Assembly (NCBI RefSeq): GCF_019711435.1
Contig: NZ_JAIGNK010000002.1
Location: forward strand, 186,001-250,000
DNA length: 64,000 nucleotides
Reading direction: 5' to 3'
Origin: Qipengyuania polymorpha
Lineage (GTDB): Bacteria > Pseudomonadota > Alphaproteobacteria > Sphingomonadales > Sphingomonadaceae
This document shows, piece by piece, positions 17,028 through 23,837 of this stretch (its first letter is position 1; each line of letters opens with the position of its first letter). A program made the translations under genes and the position numbers. A model generated the notes under the pieces. The model was given only the letters and a program-made list of their open reading frames with translations. It was not told the DNA's origin and did not search any database.

Positions 17028-18040
17028 GCTTCCGCCTGCGCGCCGCGCATATCGACGACCTCGAACACCTTTATGAAATGGCCAAGCTGACCGGCGGCGG
17101 GTTTACCAACCTGCCCGCCGACAAGGCCGCGCTGACCAAGAAGCTCGAACGCGCCGACGAGGCTTTCTCGCGCACCGGGGACGAGTTGGGCGATGACGTC
17201 TTCACGCTGGTGCTGGAAAACACCGAGACCAAGCAGGTGCGCGGCACGTGCCAGCTGTTCAGCCAGGTCGGCCAGCAATGGCCGTTCTACAGTTATCGCC
17301 TCAACACGCTGACGCAGCACAGCCAGGAACTCGACCGCACCGTGCGCGCCGAACTTCTGAGCCTCGTCACCGACCTTGAAGGTTCGTCCGAAGTCGGCGG
17401 ACTCTTCCTCCACCCGGGCGAGCGCGCAGGCGGGCTCGGCCTGCTCCTCGCACGCAGCCGCTATCTCTTCATCGCGATGCACCGCGCGCGCTTTGCCGAC
17501 CGCATCCTTGCCGAACTGCGCGGCGTCATCGACGATCGCGGCGGCTCGCCGTTCTGGGACGGTGTTGCGGGCCGCTTCTTCGGCATGACCTTCCAGGAGG
17601 CCGACTATTTCAACGCCACCAACGGCAACCAGTTCATCGCCGACCTGATGCCCAAGCACCCGGTCTATGTCGAAATGCTGAGCGACGAAGCGCGCAAGGT
17701 CATCGGCGTGCCGCATCCCACGGGCCGCGCGGCCATGCGCATGCTCGAAAACGAGGGCTTCGCCTACGAAGGCTATGTCGACATTTTCGACGGTGGCCCG
17801 ACCATGACTGCACGTACCGACCAGGTGAAGAGCATCCGCGATGCACGCCCCGCCAATGTCGTCGCGACCGACCTCGACATCGGTGAACGGGCGCTGGTGG
17901 CAAGCGGTCACCTCGACACATTCCGCTCCGCCTATGGCATGCGCGAAATGGTCGAAGGTGGCGGCATCGCGATAGACGAGATTTGCGCCCGGACACTGGG
18001 TGTCGAGCCCGGCGATACGGTCTGGAGCGTTGCGCGCTAG
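17024..18040 (+). CDS. astA: Arginine N-succinyltransferase
   Basis: First step of the AST arginine-degradation pathway: arginine plus succinyl-CoA gives N2-succinylarginine. The 338-aa product starts with GTG at 17024, overlapping the M20 stop. Family segments include FRLRAAHIDDLEHLYEMA at the N-terminus, VGGLFLHPGERAGGLGLLLA (GNAT-like CoA site, about 124-143) and FFGMTFQEADYFNATNGNQF (about 185-204). The length agrees with bacterial AstA (about 340). A large hairpin repeat follows, then astB. Confidence 0.95.
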   Translation: MSFRLRAAHIDDLEHLYEMAKLTGGGFTNLPADKAALTKKLERADEAFSRTGDELGDDVFTLVLENTETKQVRGTCQLFSQVGQQWPFYSYRLNTLTQHSQELDRTVRAELLSLVTDLEGSSEVGGLFLHPGERAGGLGLLLARSRYLFIAMHRARFADRILAELRGVIDDRGGSPFWDGVAGRFFGMTFQEADYFNATNGNQFIADLMPKHPVYVEMLSDEARKVIGVPHPTGRAAMRMLENEGFAYEGYVDIFDGGPTMTARTDQVKSIRDARPANVVATDLDIGERALVASGHLDTFRSAYGMREMVEGGGIAIDEICARTLGVEPGDTVWSVAR

Positions 18041-18051
18041 ACAAATGCCCG

Positions 18052-18129
18052 CCGTTCGTGTCGAGCGAAGTCGAGACACGTTGGCCAGGCGCGAGGTTGC
18101 CGTATCTCGACTTCGCTCGATACGAACGG
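18052..18129. repeat. Intercistronic long hairpin repeat, copy 2 (astA-astB)
   Basis: A 78-bp inverted repeat with the same ends (CCGTTCG/CGAACGG), the same 16-bp perfect inner arms and the same first 29 bases as copy 1 at 12044-12111; only the loop differs. It begins 11 bp after the astA stop and ends one base before the ATG at 18131. It therefore occupies the whole translation-initiation region of astB. Confidence 0.85.
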
Positions 18130-18130
18130 A

Positions 18131-19384
18131 ATGAATATGCTTCAGGAAATCAACTTCGACGGCATCGTCGGCCCGAGCCACAATTACGCCGGCCTCAGCC
18201 TCGGCAATATCGCCAGTGCGAGCCACAAGGGCGACACCTCCTATCCGCGCGCAGCAGCCTTGCAGGGTCTCGCCAAGATGCGCTCGAACATGGCGCTGGG
18301 TCTTGCGCAGGGTTTCCTCCTGCCGCTGCCCCGCCCCAATGGCGACCTCATCCGCGGCCTCGCGATCGACGAGACCGCACCGCGTCAGCTGCTTGCCGCA
18401 GCATGGTCGGCGTCGAGCATGTGGACCGCCAATGCCGCTACCGTCAGCCCCGCGCCCGACACGGCAGACGGGCGTTGCCACCTCACTCCTGCCAATCTCG
18501 TCACCATGCCGCACCGCGCGCAGGAGTGGCAGGACACGCAGGCGCAGCTCGCCGTGGCGTTCGGCGACGAGCAGCACTTCACCGTCCACGATGCCATCCT
18601 TCCCGCTTTCGGAGACGAGGGCGCAGCCAATCACATGCGCTTTTGCGAAGACCATGGCTCGGCAGGTGTCGAGGTTTTCGTCTGGGGCAAGCAGGGCGGG
18701 AAGTTCCCCGCGCGCCAGCACGAACAGGCCAGCCGCGCCATCGCGCGCCTCCACGGGCTCGACCCGGCCAAATGCGTTTTCATCGAACAGAACCCCGAGG
18801 CTATCGAGGCGGGCGCCTTCCACAACGATGTAGTCTCCGTGGCAAATGAGCGCGTGCTCTTCACGCACGAACGCGCCTTCGCCGACCAGAAAGGCGCTTA
18901 CGAGGCCATCCGCGAGGCCTTCCCTGCGCTGGAAGTGGTCGAAGTGCCCGAAAGCGCGGTCAGCCTCGAAGAAGCCATCAGCACCTATCTGTTCAACGCC
19001 CAGCTTCTCACCCTGCCGAGCGGCGAAATGGCGCTGGTTGTGCCGAGCGAATGCCAGGAAAGCGCGAGTGTCTGGGCCTATTGCGAGAGCATGCTCGCCA
19101 GCAATGGCCCCATCCGCAAGGTCATCCCCGTCGACGTAAAGCAGTCGATGGCCAATGGCGGCGGCCCCGCCTGCCTGCGGCTGCGCGTCGTGGCGGACCC
19201 GGCCACGGTCGACCAGCGCTTCATGCTCGACGAGGCCAAGGCCGACCGCATCGAGGCAGTCGTCGCCGAAATGTGGCCCGAAACCATCGACCCGCAAGAC
19301 CTCGGCAGCGATTCTCTGGCCAATCGCGTCATCGAAGCGCGCGAGGCTCTGCTGACTGTCCTATCCTTGGACACTCTCGCCTAA
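18131..19384 (+). CDS. astB: N-succinylarginine dihydrolase
   Basis: Second AST-pathway enzyme. It removes two ammonia and CO2 from succinylarginine to give succinylornithine. The 417-aa product begins MNMLQEINFDGIVGPSHNYAG, the family start. It contains HLTPANLVTMPHRAQEWQDT (about 118-137) and AMANGGGPACLRLRV (about 342-356). An alternative ATG lies at 18137. There is no clear ribosome-binding site, because the right arm of a long hairpin ends at 18129, so expression probably depends on the hairpin state or on coupling with astA. AstC and AstD are not in the window. Confidence 0.95.
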   Translation: MNMLQEINFDGIVGPSHNYAGLSLGNIASASHKGDTSYPRAAALQGLAKMRSNMALGLAQGFLLPLPRPNGDLIRGLAIDETAPRQLLAAAWSASSMWTANAATVSPAPDTADGRCHLTPANLVTMPHRAQEWQDTQAQLAVAFGDEQHFTVHDAILPAFGDEGAANHMRFCEDHGSAGVEVFVWGKQGGKFPARQHEQASRAIARLHGLDPAKCVFIEQNPEAIEAGAFHNDVVSVANERVLFTHERAFADQKGAYEAIREAFPALEVVEVPESAVSLEEAISTYLFNAQLLTLPSGEMALVVPSECQESASVWAYCESMLASNGPIRKVIPVDVKQSMANGGGPACLRLRVVADPATVDQRFMLDEAKADRIEAVVAEMWPETIDPQDLGSDSLANRVIEAREALLTVLSLDTLA

Positions 19385-19398
19385 AACGGGTGCACAAA

Positions 19399-19453
19399 AG
19401 TTAACCGCCTCGACTCATCGTCGGGCGTTCTTACACTCGGCTCCAAGTTAACC
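19399..19453. promoter_or_regulatory. Paired AGTTAACC sites upstream of the sigma-54 promoter
   Basis: AGTTAACC occurs at 19399-19406 and again at 19446-19453, 47 bp apart (start to start). They lie roughly 55 and 100 bp upstream of the start site predicted from the RpoN promoter. The position and repetition fit binding sites for a sigma-54 activator; the protein is unknown. Confidence 0.4.
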
Positions 19454-19478
19454 ACGCGACTCGGCAGGAACGTGTCTC

Positions 19479-19494
19479 TGGCACGCCCGTTGCA
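19479..19494 (+). promoter_or_regulatory. Sigma-54 (RpoN) promoter before the 84-aa membrane protein
   Basis: TGGCACG-cccg-TTGCA matches the -24/-12 consensus (TGGCAC, N5, TTGCA/T) at every key base, including GG and GC at the correct 10-bp spacing. The expected start site is about 19505, leaving a leader of roughly 27 bases to the ATG at 19532. The core differs at only three of 18 positions from the promoter at 25284-25302. Confidence 0.75.
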
Positions 19495-19531
19495 TGAGTA
19501 GAGGTTAAGAAACAGGAGCATAGCGCCACCC

Positions 19532-19786
19532 ATGTGGACCAAGGTGAAAAGGCTGTTCGTGATCAAGACGCGCTGGGAAGCGTATCTGATCATCTACGCC
19601 CTCGCCCTTGGCGCGATGACCCGCGGGGCGGACTATACCGTCCAGTATCCCGGATGGCCGGGTTATCTCCTGATGGCGGCTACCGCAGGCGCGGTGTTCC
19701 TCGGCGGTGCGAAGATACTGGATGCCATTAGGTATGAGCAGGAGGCGAAGGCTGCGGGCGCCCCGGGCGACTCTCCTCAGGGATGA
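19532..19786 (+). CDS. Small membrane protein under a sigma-54 promoter
   Basis: An 84-aa protein (MWTKVKRLFVIKTRWEAYLI...) with a basic amphipathic N-terminus. Two hydrophobic segments follow (about 16-30 and 44-61), and then a charged helical tail ILDAIRYEQEAKA. I do not recognise a named family. It is the first gene behind a strong RpoN promoter match with upstream repeated sites, so it should be inducible. Its stop overlaps the next ATG (ATGA). Confidence 0.75.
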   Translation: MWTKVKRLFVIKTRWEAYLIIYALALGAMTRGADYTVQYPGWPGYLLMAATAGAVFLGGAKILDAIRYEQEAKAAGAPGDSPQG

Positions 19787-20001
19787 CAAAGACTTCTCAA
19801 AAGCTCTTTCATCGCATTGGAATTGCATTTACCCCAGAAACTAGCACTGGCTGGGGGTGCCTATTGCTCACGATTATTCTCATCCTAGCGATAGTCTTCA
19901 TCGCCGAAGCGCCGGAAACTTCTGCGATACGCTTTCTTGCAGGGGCCCTTGCCGCCGCAATTTTCATCATGTTCTTGAGATTCGCTAGGAAGCATAGCTG
20001 A
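19783..20001 (+). CDS. Small AT-richer membrane protein of unknown function
   Basis: A 72-aa protein with two adjacent hydrophobic stretches (about 24-41 and 47-66) and a basic end FLRFARKHS. It overlaps the preceding gene by ATGA and so is likely co-translated from the sigma-54 transcript. Base composition is visibly lower in GC than the surroundings, and it ends just before a duplicated ssrA fragment. It may therefore be of foreign origin. No family is recognised. Confidence 0.55.
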   Translation: MTKTSQKLFHRIGIAFTPETSTGWGCLLLTIILILAIVFIAEAPETSAIRFLAGALAAAIFIMFLRFARKHS

Positions 20002-20005
20002 AATA

Positions 20006-20035
20006 AAGGTGGGGGGTTTCTGTTGCTAGCTACCC
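20006..20035 (-). repeat. Duplicated ssrA 3'-end segment (distal copy)
   Basis: On the plus strand this 30-bp block repeats 20100-20128, with AAGGT, a G run (six here, five there) and TTTCTGTTGCTAGCTACCC. It lies 94 bp beyond the genuine ssrA end. On the minus strand this copy can form only a 4-bp GGGT/ACCC stem, whereas the proximal copy forms six pairs. That suggests this copy is the non-functional duplicate, as left by site-specific integration. Confidence 0.7.
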
Positions 20036-20099
20036 TAGACCTTCGTTTTAGGGACGAGGACCGTCGCGCCTTGGCGATCTTGGCTCTCTCGATCTGACG

Positions 20100-20453
20100 A
20101 AGGTGGGGGTTTCTGTTGCTAGCTACCCCCGGAGCCCCGGAATCCGCTTCTGTTGCCCGGTGGGTCCAACCGCGCTTTAGCTTTGTAAATTCAGGCCGTT
20201 AGGCCGTCAAATTACGCTGCGAGAGCGAGTGCTTCGTTATCGTTGGCACTTGTGTGTTGTGAACAGTTTTACGGGTTACTCAGCCCGGACGAAAACACCG
20301 TCTTTCAGCACACGTCGATCCTGGTTCGGCCCCGTCAAAAACCGCAGCATCTACCGCGGGTTATGGTGGAGCCGCCGGGTACTGCCCCCGGGTCCGTTGT
20401 ACCTATTACACGGCGCAATTTATCGCCATATCCGGCTCGCGCCGGCAGGTCCC
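20100..20453 (-). ncRNA. ssrA: Two-piece (circularly permuted) tmRNA
   Basis: Rescues stalled ribosomes and tags the peptide for proteolysis. Read on the minus strand, the acceptor piece comes first and ends GGCGGCTCCACCA at 20364. A 30-nt spacer follows (20334-20363, presumably excised). The coding piece then starts GGGGCCGAACC at 20333. GGGGCC pairs with GGCTCC and gives the G3-U70 wobble that AlaRS requires. The tag frame at 20212-20247 reads ANDNEALALAA then TAA. The 3' part ends in a GGGGGT/ACCCCC stem. The 5' boundary is uncertain: TTCACA, 16 bp, TATATG (20480-20453) could be its promoter, putting the start near 20446. It lies 60 bp downstream of mscL. Confidence 0.93.
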
Positions 20454-20480
20454 ATATAGCGATCAATCGCTTAATGTGAA
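20453..20480 (-). promoter_or_regulatory. Candidate ssrA promoter
   Basis: TTCACA (20475-20480) and TATATG (20453-20458) are separated by 16 bp on the minus strand, between mscL and the tmRNA acceptor piece. Predicted transcription would begin at about 20446, at the base of the GCCGGC-GCGA-GCCGG hairpin. The -10 element is good, the -35 moderate. The true 5' end of the tmRNA precursor could instead lie further upstream. Confidence 0.4.
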
Positions 20481-20513
20481 GTGTATCCCCTCGCGAAACC
20501 GCAAGGGGACATT

Positions 20514-20981
20514 TCACCCCATCGGCCCTTCTTCGGGCGCATAGTCCGGACGCGCGGCGCGCAGTTCGTCGCGGATTTCCTTGAGGATATCGAGCTCGGT
20601 CGGACCCGAGGGTGCTGCCTCTTCCTTTTCCTCGAACTCTTCCATCACCTTCTTAGCGTAGCGAACCAGCAAGAAAATGATGAAGGCCAGGATCACGAAA
20701 TTGATCACCGCGGTCATGAAGCTGCCGTAACCGATCATCGCAGCCCCCGCTTCCTGCAGCGCGGCATAATCGTCGAGCGGGCCGTCATAGCCTTCAGGCG
20801 TGTCGAGCAGGATGAAATAGCGGCTGAAATCCACCCCGCCGAAAATCGCGCCGATGACGGGCATGATAATCTCGTCGGTCAGCGATTTGACGATCGCCCC
20901 GAAGGCCGCGCCGATAATGACGGCGACCGCCAGATCCATGACGTTACCCTTGGCGATGAAAGCCTTGAAATCCTTGAGCAC
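20514..20981 (-). CDS. mscL: Large-conductance mechanosensitive channel
   Basis: Emergency valve of the inner membrane that opens on osmotic downshock. The 155-aa product starts GTG at 20981 with GGAGGG seven bases upstream. The N-terminal helix LKDFKAFIAKGNVMDLAVAV leads into the pore helix (about 15-40). A periplasmic loop, the second helix (MTAVINFVILAFIIFLLVRY, about 85-104) and an acidic C-terminal bundle follow. Length and motif order match MscL. ssrA lies directly downstream. Confidence 0.96.
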   Translation of the reverse strand: MLKDFKAFIAKGNVMDLAVAVIIGAAFGAIVKSLTDEIIMPVIGAIFGGVDFSRYFILLDTPEGYDGPLDDYAALQEAGAAMIGYGSFMTAVINFVILAFIIFLLVRYAKKVMEEFEEKEEAAPSGPTELDILKEIRDELRAARPDYAPEEGPMG

Positions 20982-21131
20982 GCTTAGTCCCTCCACTGAC
21001 CCGGTTGTTCGTGTCGCTTTAGTGGCATGACAATTATGCGCTCTCAAGCCTGCTTCGCTTGAAACCCGTGTCCGCCGTGCTATCTCGATAAGACAGTTTG
21101 CCAGTTTGGCCGTTCAAGGGGAATTTCCGAC

Positions 21132-21752
21132 ATGAACCGTATCTTCGCCATCCGCACCTTCCTGCTCGGCGCCTTCGCGCTCGCGCTGTCGGCCTGCGGC
21201 ATCAACTCGGTCCCGACCAAGGAAGAAGCCGCCAAGGCCGAATGGGCCAATGTGCAGAGCGCCTACCAGCGCCGCGCCGACCTCATCCCCAACCTCGTGT
21301 CGACCGTCCGCGCAGCGGCATCTTCGGAAGAGGAAATCCTCACGCAGGTCATCCAGGCACGCGCTTCGGCGACGCAGACCACGCTCAACGCCGACGACCT
21401 CGGCGATGCGGAGAAGTTCCGCCAGTTCGAACAGGCGCAGGGCAATCTCGGCAGCGCCTTGAGCCGCCTGATGGTGGTCGTGGAGAAGTACCCCGAACTG
21501 CAGAGCCAGCAGCGCTTCGCCGACCTGATGGTCGCGCTCGAAGGCACCGAGAACCGCATCGACAACGCGCGCACCAAGTATAACGAGGCCGTGCGCGATT
21601 ATAACACCACCATCCGCACCTTCCCCGACACCATCGGCGCGAACATCATCCATGGGGCAGAGCCGATGGAAACCTTCCAGGCCGAAGCAGGCTCCGAAAC
21701 TGCGCCCGATGTCGATTTCGGTGACATGGACACGAGCGGCGCAGCCAACTGA
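21132..21752 (+). CDS. LemA family lipoprotein
   Basis: A 206-aa envelope protein with signal peptide and lipobox LALSAC (Cys24), then an all-helical LemA core. Core segments are AEWANVQSAYQRRADLIPNLV (about 35-55), the conserved YPEL block and RIDNARTKYNEAVRDYNTTI (about 142-161). LemA proteins are helical-bundle membrane-linked proteins of unclear role that usually precede TPM-domain genes, as here. The next gene follows after 20 bp in the same direction. Confidence 0.93.
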   Translation: MNRIFAIRTFLLGAFALALSACGINSVPTKEEAAKAEWANVQSAYQRRADLIPNLVSTVRAAASSEEEILTQVIQARASATQTTLNADDLGDAEKFRQFEQAQGNLGSALSRLMVVVEKYPELQSQQRFADLMVALEGTENRIDNARTKYNEAVRDYNTTIRTFPDTIGANIIHGAEPMETFQAEAGSETAPDVDFGDMDTSGAAN

Positions 21753-21772
21753 CCAGAGAGGTTTCACCACAC

Positions 21773-22609
21773 GTGAAACGCTTCATCACCATGCTGGCGC
21801 TGATCCTGGCGGCCCTCGTGTCGCCAGCCTCGGCGCAGGATTACCCCGCGCGCCCTGATGGCCCTGTTTATGACGCGGCGGAGCTTATTCCGCCTGCCGA
21901 AGAAGCGCGCCTCGTGGAAAAGCTCACCAGCTATAACCGCGAGACGGGGCGGGCCATTGTCGTCGCTACCGAAGCAACGACAGGTGGCTATGACACGCAG
22001 ACTTATTCGCGCGGTCTGGCCGAAACATGGGGTATCGGGGGTGAAGAGACCGAACAGGGCGTGCTCCTTTATATCGCGCGCGACGACCGGCAGATGTGGA
22101 TTTCAACCGCCCGCGGGGCCCAGGGCACACTGACCGATATCTCGGCCGGGCGCATCGTGCGCAACACCTTGCGTCCCGCCTTTCGCGAGGGCGATTTTGC
22201 GGGCGGCATCGACCGCGCGGTCGACCAGATGATCGAGCGGCTCGACATGGATCCGGCAGAAGCGGCTGCCATCGCCGAGGCCGAGGCTGCGGCAGAGCGC
22301 AATCGCAGCAGCGAAGGCGGCTTCCCCATCGGCGGGCTTATCTGGTTCGCCTTCATCTTCTTTTTCTTCATCCTGCCCATGCTGCGCGGTGGCGGACGCA
22401 GGCGTCGCTACAAGCGCGGCCCCTGGGGCGACACCGCGCGCGACATCATCCTGTGGGAGGCCGGCAAGGCCATTGCCCGCGGCATCGACGGCGGCAGTCG
22501 CGGTGGCGGCTGGGGCGGTGGCGGCTTCGGTGGCGGAGGCGGCGGTTTCGGCGGCTTCGGCGGCGGAGGCGGCGGCTTCAACGGCGGCGGCGCGGGAGGC
22601 GGCTGGTAA
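21773..22609 (+). CDS. TPM-domain membrane protein with glycine-rich tail (YgcG-like)
   Basis: A 278-aa protein with a signal peptide ending near ASAQ (residue 22) and a TPM domain (about 30-150; GPVYDAAELIPPAEEARLVEKL and GRAIVVATEATTGG). An acidic Ala-rich linker precedes one membrane helix, FPIGGLIWFAFIFFFFILPM (about 184-203). A basic cluster comes next, and the last 35 residues are nearly all Gly with Phe and Trp. TPM domains face the periplasm; the role is unknown, though related proteins help photosystem repair in plants. The start is GTG at 21773. The stop overlaps the next ATG by one base. Confidence 0.9.
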   Translation: MKRFITMLALILAALVSPASAQDYPARPDGPVYDAAELIPPAEEARLVEKLTSYNRETGRAIVVATEATTGGYDTQTYSRGLAETWGIGGEETEQGVLLYIARDDRQMWISTARGAQGTLTDISAGRIVRNTLRPAFREGDFAGGIDRAVDQMIERLDMDPAEAAAIAEAEAAAERNRSSEGGFPIGGLIWFAFIFFFFILPMLRGGGRRRRYKRGPWGDTARDIILWEAGKAIARGIDGGSRGGGWGGGGFGGGGGGFGGFGGGGGGFNGGGAGGGW

Positions 22610-23283
22610 TGGGTTACCTTAGCGAAGAGAAACACGCTCTCGTCACGGCAGCCGTGGCGGAAGCGGAGCTGAAAACATCCGGCGAAATCGTCACCGTCTT
22701 GGCCGACCGGTCGGATGGTTACACCGACGTTATTCTCGTATGGGCAGCTGCGCTCGCATTCTCGGCGATGAGCCTGTTTGCAGCATTCCCCGAGCCTTTC
22801 CTCGAGTTTTGGGACAGCCTTTCGGGCGGCTGGGGAACCGACTGGACGACCGGGGGCCTCGCCACGGTCACCATCCTGCTGGGCCTGCTGGCATTCGCGC
22901 TGACGTGGGCATGCTTCTCGCATCCGGTCCTCCGCTACCGGGTCATCCCGTCGCCGGTGAAGGAAGCGCGCGCGCATGAGGCGGCCATACGCCACTTCAA
23001 GGTCGGGGCCGAGCGCCGCACGCATGGACGCACGGGCGTACTGCTGTATCTCTCGATGCGCGAACACCGCGCGGAAATCGTCGCGGACGAGGCGATTGCC
23101 ACCCGTGTCCCGGCAGAAATCTGGGGCGAGGCGATGGTCGACATGCTCGCCGAGGTCAGCCGTGGCCGCATCGCCGAAGGTCTCGCGGCGGGCGTGCGCG
23201 ATGTGGGCAAGGTGCTGGCCGAGCACTTCCCGCGCGATGCGGATGACCAGAACGAATTGCCCGACCGGCTTATCGAGGTCTGA
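22609..23283 (+). CDS. Second TPM-domain membrane protein
   Basis: A 224-aa protein whose N-terminus (LSEEKHALVTAAVAEAELKTSGEIVTVLADRSDGY) is a short TPM-like motif without a signal peptide. Two membrane helices follow (about 42-60 and 87-106). The C-terminal domain, with RHFKVGAERRTHGRTGVLLYLSMREHR and ADEAI, is typical of the shorter TPM partner proteins. ATG at 22609 overlaps the TAA of the preceding TPM gene, so LemA and the two TPM genes form one unit. They probably act together at the inner membrane; the mechanism is unknown. Confidence 0.88.
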   Translation: MGYLSEEKHALVTAAVAEAELKTSGEIVTVLADRSDGYTDVILVWAAALAFSAMSLFAAFPEPFLEFWDSLSGGWGTDWTTGGLATVTILLGLLAFALTWACFSHPVLRYRVIPSPVKEARAHEAAIRHFKVGAERRTHGRTGVLLYLSMREHRAEIVADEAIATRVPAEIWGEAMVDMLAEVSRGRIAEGLAAGVRDVGKVLAEHFPRDADDQNELPDRLIEV

Positions 23284-23285
23284 CC

Positions 23286-23837
23286 ATGGCCGTTCCTGAC
23301 CACGACGCGCCCGAAGAAGTGATGTGGCAAGGCCGTTTCGTTACGGCGAAAAAACGCGGACGCTGGGAATATGTCTCGCGCAGCCGCGGCATCCGCGCGG
23401 CCGTCATCCTCGCAGTGGACGAAGACGACCACGTCCTGCTGGTCGAGCAGTACCGCGTCCCGCTGGGCCGCAATTGCATCGAACTGCCCGCCGGCCTCAT
23501 CGGCGACGATGACGGGGCGGAGGACGAAAACCCCCTCGCCGCGGCGGGGCGCGAGCTGGAGGAGGAAACCGGCTACCGCGCCGACACGCTCGAGGACATG
23601 GGCTGCTTCTATTCCTCCCCCGGCATGGTGAGCGAGGCCTTCACCCTTGTACGCGCGCGCGGTCTCACCAAGATCGGCGAAGGCGGCGGAGTCGAGGGCG
23701 AGAACATCACCGTCCACCGTATCCCCTTGTCGGGACTGCAGGAATTTCTCGACACAAAACGCGATGAAGGTTGCGGCGTGGACGTGCGTATGCTCCTCCT
23801 GCTGGGACAAGCCATTATTGAGGGAGAAGAGGCATGA
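23286..23837 (+). CDS. NUDIX hydrolase, ADP-ribose pyrophosphatase type
   Basis: A 183-aa cytosolic protein. The Nudix box is recognisable as AAAGRELEEETGYRADTLEDMG (shown from about residue 84; the key RELxEExG lies at about 88-95). LLVEQYRVPLGRNCIELPAGLIGD before it is the usual lead-in of the ADP-ribose/GDP-mannose group. It hydrolyses a nucleoside diphosphate linked to another group; the exact substrate cannot be read. It starts 2 bp after the second TPM gene and overlaps the SDR gene by ATGA. Confidence 0.9.
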   Translation: MAVPDHDAPEEVMWQGRFVTAKKRGRWEYVSRSRGIRAAVILAVDEDDHVLLVEQYRVPLGRNCIELPAGLIGDDDGAEDENPLAAAGRELEEETGYRADTLEDMGCFYSSPGMVSEAFTLVRARGLTKIGEGGGVEGENITVHRIPLSGLQEFLDTKRDEGCGVDVRMLLLLGQAIIEGEEA

